Part shown: in pieces, positions 61,089-64,000 of the stretch
Numbering within the stretch: position 1 is the stretch's first letter
Layout of the letters: every line of letters starts with the position of its first letter
Source of the DNA: Acidobacteriota bacterium
Lineage (GTDB): Bacteria > Acidobacteriota > Blastocatellia > Pyrinomonadales > Pyrinomonadaceae
DNA length: 64,000 nt
Assembly: GCA_019639175.1 (NCBI GenBank)
Contig: JAHBSK010000008.1
Coordinates: forward strand, 1-64,000
Direction of reading: 5' to 3'
Notes under the pieces: model-generated
The model's input: the letters and a program-made list of their open reading frames with translations, nothing else
The model's database searches: none
What the model was told of the DNA's origin: nothing
Position numbers and translations under genes: made by a program

Positions 61089-62438
61089 TCAAATGATCTC
61101 GCCGACGAGGTCGTAATCATAAGCCTCGTTGATCTTTACGTTATAGATCTCGCCGATCTTTGGTTGGAGATTTTCGGGCATGTCATTTATGAGGATATAT
61201 CCGTCTATTTCCTGAGCCTGGCCTTGCAGCCTTCCCTGAAACAGCAGGTCGGATTCCTGTGACAGGCCTTCAAAAAGCACAGGAAATGTCTTACCGATCT
61301 TTGCCTTGTTCAGTTGCTTGCTGATCTTTGCCTGTTCTTTCATCAGAGCCGTCCGGCGGCGTTTTGCCGTGCGGGCATCGACCTTGTTCGGCAGGTCGTA
61401 GGCAGGTGTGCCCTCTTCGTCCGAATATGTAAAAACGCCGACGTTGTCAAAGCGGCAATTTCGGACAAAGGCCATCAGTTCCTCAAAATCTTCTTCGGTC
61501 TCGCCCGGAAAGCCGGTGATGAACGTTGTGCGAATGGTTATGCCGGGAACTTTTTCGCGGACGCGGTTTATCAGTTTTTCCAATGACTGACGCGTGCCTC
61601 CGCGTTTCATCAGTTTCAAAACATTCCGCGAAGCGTGCTGCAACGGCATATCCAGATACTTTACGGCCTTTGGCGTTTCGGCTATTGCAGCAAGAAAAGC
61701 GTCGGAAATATGCGTCGGATAGGCATACATTACGCGCACCCATTCGATCTCATCTATTTCGCCAAGCGCTCTTATCAACGCCGCAAGTGCATCGACCTCG
61801 CCAAGGTCTTCGCCGTAACGCGAAGAATCCTGCGCGATGAGTACAAGCTCCTTGACGCCCTGTTTAGCAAGGTCGTTTGCCTCTTTCAGGATCGATCCGA
61901 ACCGCCGCGAACGAAAAGAACCACGCATTCCGGGTATCGAACAAAACGCGCACGGGCGGTCGCATCCTTCGGCGATCTTTATAAATGCCGTGTGCGAATC
62001 GGTGGCGCGGTGTCGCGGCGTGTCAAAATCGTAAAGATATGTCGCGGTCTTGTTGCCTATCGGCAGCAGCGGCAATTCCCGAAAATTTTGCTTTTCGTCA
62101 GCCGCTTCCAAAATCCGCTCGATCTCATTCGTGCCGATAAAGGCATCGACCTCCGGCAGTTCTTTTATAAGGTCATCGCGATAGCGTTCGACCAGGCATC
62201 CGGCAACGACGACCCGTTTTGCCTTTCCGCCCTCTTTCAGCCGTGTCGCCTCAAGTATCGCTTCGACAGACTCCTGCTTTGCCGACTCGATAAAGCCGCA
62301 CGTATTCACGACGACCGTTTCCGCCTCGTCCGCGTTATTTGTTATTTCCCAGCCGGCCTGTTCGAGCGTCCCCATCATCACCTCGCTGTCAACGAGGTTC
62401 TTGGGACATCCGAGGCTGACAAATCCTACTTTCTTCAT
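61089..62438 (-). CDS. rimO: Ribosomal protein S12 methylthiotransferase
   Basis: The protein has 449 residues. UPF0004 domain starts SLGCPKNLVDSE with further Cys in NTCGFIE and AGCLVERY. The radical-SAM cluster is GCDRPCAFCSIP. The C-terminal TRAM domain (residues about 380-449) ends with KINEAYDYDLVGEI. RimO methylthiolates an Asp of ribosomal protein S12. The start is preceded by a strong AAGGAAG ribosome site. An inverted repeat lies just upstream. Confidence 0.96.
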   Translation of the reverse strand: MKKVGFVSLGCPKNLVDSEVMMGTLEQAGWEITNNADEAETVVVNTCGFIESAKQESVEAILEATRLKEGGKAKRVVVAGCLVERYRDDLIKELPEVDAFIGTNEIERILEAADEKQNFRELPLLPIGNKTATYLYDFDTPRHRATDSHTAFIKIAEGCDRPCAFCSIPGMRGSFRSRRFGSILKEANDLAKQGVKELVLIAQDSSRYGEDLGEVDALAALIRALGEIDEIEWVRVMYAYPTHISDAFLAAIAETPKAVKYLDMPLQHASRNVLKLMKRGGTRQSLEKLINRVREKVPGITIRTTFITGFPGETEEDFEELMAFVRNCRFDNVGVFTYSDEEGTPAYDLPNKVDARTAKRRRTALMKEQAKISKQLNKAKIGKTFPVLFEGLSQESDLLFQGRLQGQAQEIDGYILINDMPENLQPKIGEIYNVKINEAYDYDLVGEII

Positions 62439-62478
62439 CTACTTCCTTAAGCCGCACACCCCTAAGCGGCAAACAACG

Positions 62479-62511
62479 CGTCATGTATGGCTCGGTCACG
62501 ATACATGACGT
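62479..62511. repeat. Inverted repeat between rimO and vapC
   Basis: CGTCATGTAT and ATACATGACG form a 10-bp perfect inverted repeat with a 12-base centre. There is no T-run. It may be an intercistronic hairpin or an operator; function unknown. Confidence 0.6.
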
Positions 62512-62514
62512 GTC

Positions 62515-62951
62515 TTAATTTCCTGATTCCCAATTAAATTGTCGTATCAGGGCGATCTTTTCAAAATCTTTTGCGTTGCTTGTGATCAATGTCAAGCCGT
62601 GACGCAAGGCACCCATTGCGATCAGAACATCGTTGGTGACGCGGCCTTTGCCAACCGTCTCATATCCGAATCTCTGTCCGAACCTGTTGATTATTTCCCG
62701 GTTTCAACCCAATCCGTTTTATTAGGAACAAGAAGCCTGTTGTTTGATTCGAATACCTTTTGGATGCGTGCGAGCAGCTTTTGGGTCTTTATATCAACCG
62801 CTCCGGCAAGCAACTCCTCTAAAACGACAACGCTAAGCCAAACGGGCATCTGGCCGTTTCGGTCTTCGTAATTACGCAACAGGAAGATGCTCTCGTCACC
62901 TTTCCTGAGAGCGTTGATATAGACGGAGGAATCAAAAACAATACCCGGCAC
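62515..62951 (-). pseudogene. VapC-type PIN-domain toxin, frameshifted
   Basis: The ORF starting 62951 reads MPGIVFDSSVYINALRKGDE with the first PIN Asp and LSVVVLEELLAGA (Glu), then stops early at 62691. In the next frame the sequence continues EIINRFGQRFG...GRVTNDVLIAMGALRHGLTLITSNAKDFEKI and ends at 62515, the rest of a PIN toxin with the second Asp pair. One base seems lost from the G run at 62697-62699 (plus strand CCC). The antitoxin gene lies 3 bp upstream and is intact. A programmed -1 shift at GGGAAA is possible but less likely. Confidence 0.85.
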
Positions 62952-62954
62952 GCG

Positions 62955-63194
62955 TTACTCCAGATTTCCGTAAACGTCTATGATCTGATGTTTGTCGTTA
63001 ACCAACTCGCGGACAAATTTCTTGTGGGCCGTCCATACTTTTTTGTTGGCCTCGGCTTCTGATATCACTTTATCCAGTGCCCTTTCGACCGTTTCGGTCT
63101 CAGTTGCCGCCCCAAGTATCTTTTTAGCTTTGCTCAACTTGGTTTGGCTCAAGATCAAGTGCTTGTTCCGTTTTGATGAAATTGCGGTATTCAT
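62955..63194 (-). CDS. Antitoxin for the vapC-like toxin
   Basis: The protein has 79 residues. LSQTKLSKAKKILGAATETETVERALDKVISEA has the ribbon-helix-helix or Phd-like shape of VapB antitoxins, and the C-terminal half (NDKHQIIDVYGNLE) is the likely toxin-binding part. It ends 3 bp before the toxin start. With the toxin frame broken it may persist as a neutral or regulatory relic. Confidence 0.75.
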   Translation of the reverse strand: MNTAISSKRNKHLILSQTKLSKAKKILGAATETETVERALDKVISEAEANKKVWTAHKKFVRELVNDKHQIIDVYGNLE

Positions 63195-63255
63195 ACGTTA
63201 TGCACATAATAACACAACACATGCACATCATATACCTCACCGGAGGAGTGCCAGA

Positions 63256-64000
63256 TCATGCATTATTTTCATCTATCGCATTTAACCAACTCTCAATATC
63301 GGCCTGTTCGTCCTTTGACAGCTTCTTTTCGCCGAATCGGACAAGATTGTATTTTTCGGTTATGCGAACGGCCTCGGTAAAACCGCTGGCATACGCAAAT
63401 TCCATCGGTGACTGATGCGGTTCACGCCTAATGCCCTTCAAATCGAGTATCGCAAGAAGCCGCGAGTAAAATTCAACTGCTGTTTCTCGTTCTCCAAAAA
63501 GACGCCTATGCAAACGGTGCCATATTGAAAGCGAGCGAATGCGTCGGTAAAGCCAGATGAGAAAAATGACACCAACGGCGACGGCCAAAACAAGCAACGC
63601 TCCATAACCAAGCGCCGCAATGCTGGACGCGAAGCCGTTGTCGCCGCGAACTTCAGCCCACCATGCGGTGAGAGAATCGACGACATCGTTGGCGGCGGCC
63701 GCCAAACTGTTGTTGTAACTGGAAACCCCGCGTCTGACCGATGTAAAAAGCGACCTTTGTTCCTGGCTGTCGAACGCGACGAAATATTGTATCCAGAACA
63801 TCTCAAGCGCCTCGAGGTATTTACCCACACGCTCCGTCATTCCTCCCGCGCCTTCCGAACCGGGTCCGGCGGGCGGTGTCGGGTCGAACGGAACCCACAC
63901 ATCCTCAGCGGGAAAATAGACCTCGACCCACGAATGGGCCTCGCGCTGGCGAACGACATAAACATCGGCGGTCTCATTGTATTCACCTGCCTGAAAACCG
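63256..64000 (-). CDS. Transglutaminase-like membrane protein with DUF4129-type tail, partial
   Basis: The frame is open to the right window edge. Its visible N-terminal part reads REAHSWVEVYFPAEDVWVPFDPTP, the end of a transglutaminase-like (TgpA family) catalytic domain with His and Asp motifs. A membrane helix (GALLVLAVAVGVIFLIWLYRRI) follows. The C-terminal region (FYSRLLAILDLKGIRREPHQSPMEFA) resembles the DUF4129 tail of these proteins. The N-terminus and remaining membrane helices lie outside the window. Confidence 0.85.
   Translation of the reverse strand, partial: GFQAGEYNETADVYVVRQREAHSWVEVYFPAEDVWVPFDPTPPAGPGSEGAGGMTERVGKYLEALEMFWIQYFVAFDSQEQRSLFTSVRRGVSSYNNSLAAAANDVVDSLTAWWAEVRGDNGFASSIAALGYGALLVLAVAVGVIFLIWLYRRIRSLSIWHRLHRRLFGERETAVEFYSRLLAILDLKGIRREPHQSPMEFAYASGFTEAVRITEKYNLVRFGEKKLSKDEQADIESWLNAIDENNA

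Overview
The window looks like a chromosomal segment of an Acidobacteriota bacterium, probably class Blastocatellia. This is inferred from the style of the gene content: moderate GC, ECF sigma factors paired with Ser/Thr kinases carrying TolB/PD40 beta-propellers, CHAT-TPR proteins, an RHS giant gene and many small fold-back repeats between genes. No rRNA is present to settle it.

Region by region. 0-7.6 kb: an RHS locus on the minus strand, with a 2100-residue secreted FG-GAP/RHS protein ending in an HExxH tip, a small exported neighbour placed like an immunity gene, and an orphan RHS core cassette. 8.4-15 kb: a tight plus-strand operon of sigma factor, zinc-finger anti-sigma, S9 peptidase, a tiny Cys-rich secreted peptide and a CHAT-TPR protease-like protein. 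15-17.7 kb: a secreted unknown. 18.4-19.1 kb: a Trp-codon leader peptide and attenuator in front of a truncated DAHP synthase gene. 19.1-33.3 kb: a probable integrative element ending at tRNA-Pro(GGG), with integrase and excisionase. It carries six co-oriented genes best explained as an SspBCD-SspFGH-like DNA phosphorothioation defence operon, plus a divergent GHKL ATPase.

33.6-35.1 kb holds a MerR regulator and thiL. 35.1-42.1 kb is an unusual tRNA array of 23 tRNA genes covering every amino acid except Val. It is interleaved with a DIP1984-family gene, the RNA ligase gene rtcB, and a gene for a protein resembling only the C-terminal GNAT half of arginyl-tRNA-protein transferase. Several tRNAs are abnormal, notably a class II, Tyr-like tRNA with a Cys (GCA) anticodon beside a normal tRNA-Cys. 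RtcB, the tRNA-dependent transferase-like protein and the odd tRNAs suggest an RNA-repair or tRNA-dependent tailoring island.

42.1-54.2 kb has an HNH nuclease, a methyltransferase and two duplicated modules (small PG-binding-like protein, ECF sigma, TolB-kinase), with a globin and an HExxH protein between them. 54.3-64 kb is mostly housekeeping with a sulfur theme: a cysteinyl-tRNA synthetase fused to a PD-(D/E)XK-like domain with its old 3' end left behind, cysteine dioxygenase and DsbD. These are followed by a DUF1304 protein, a serine hydrolase, rimO, a frameshifted vapC with its antitoxin, and a transglutaminase-family gene cut by the window edge.
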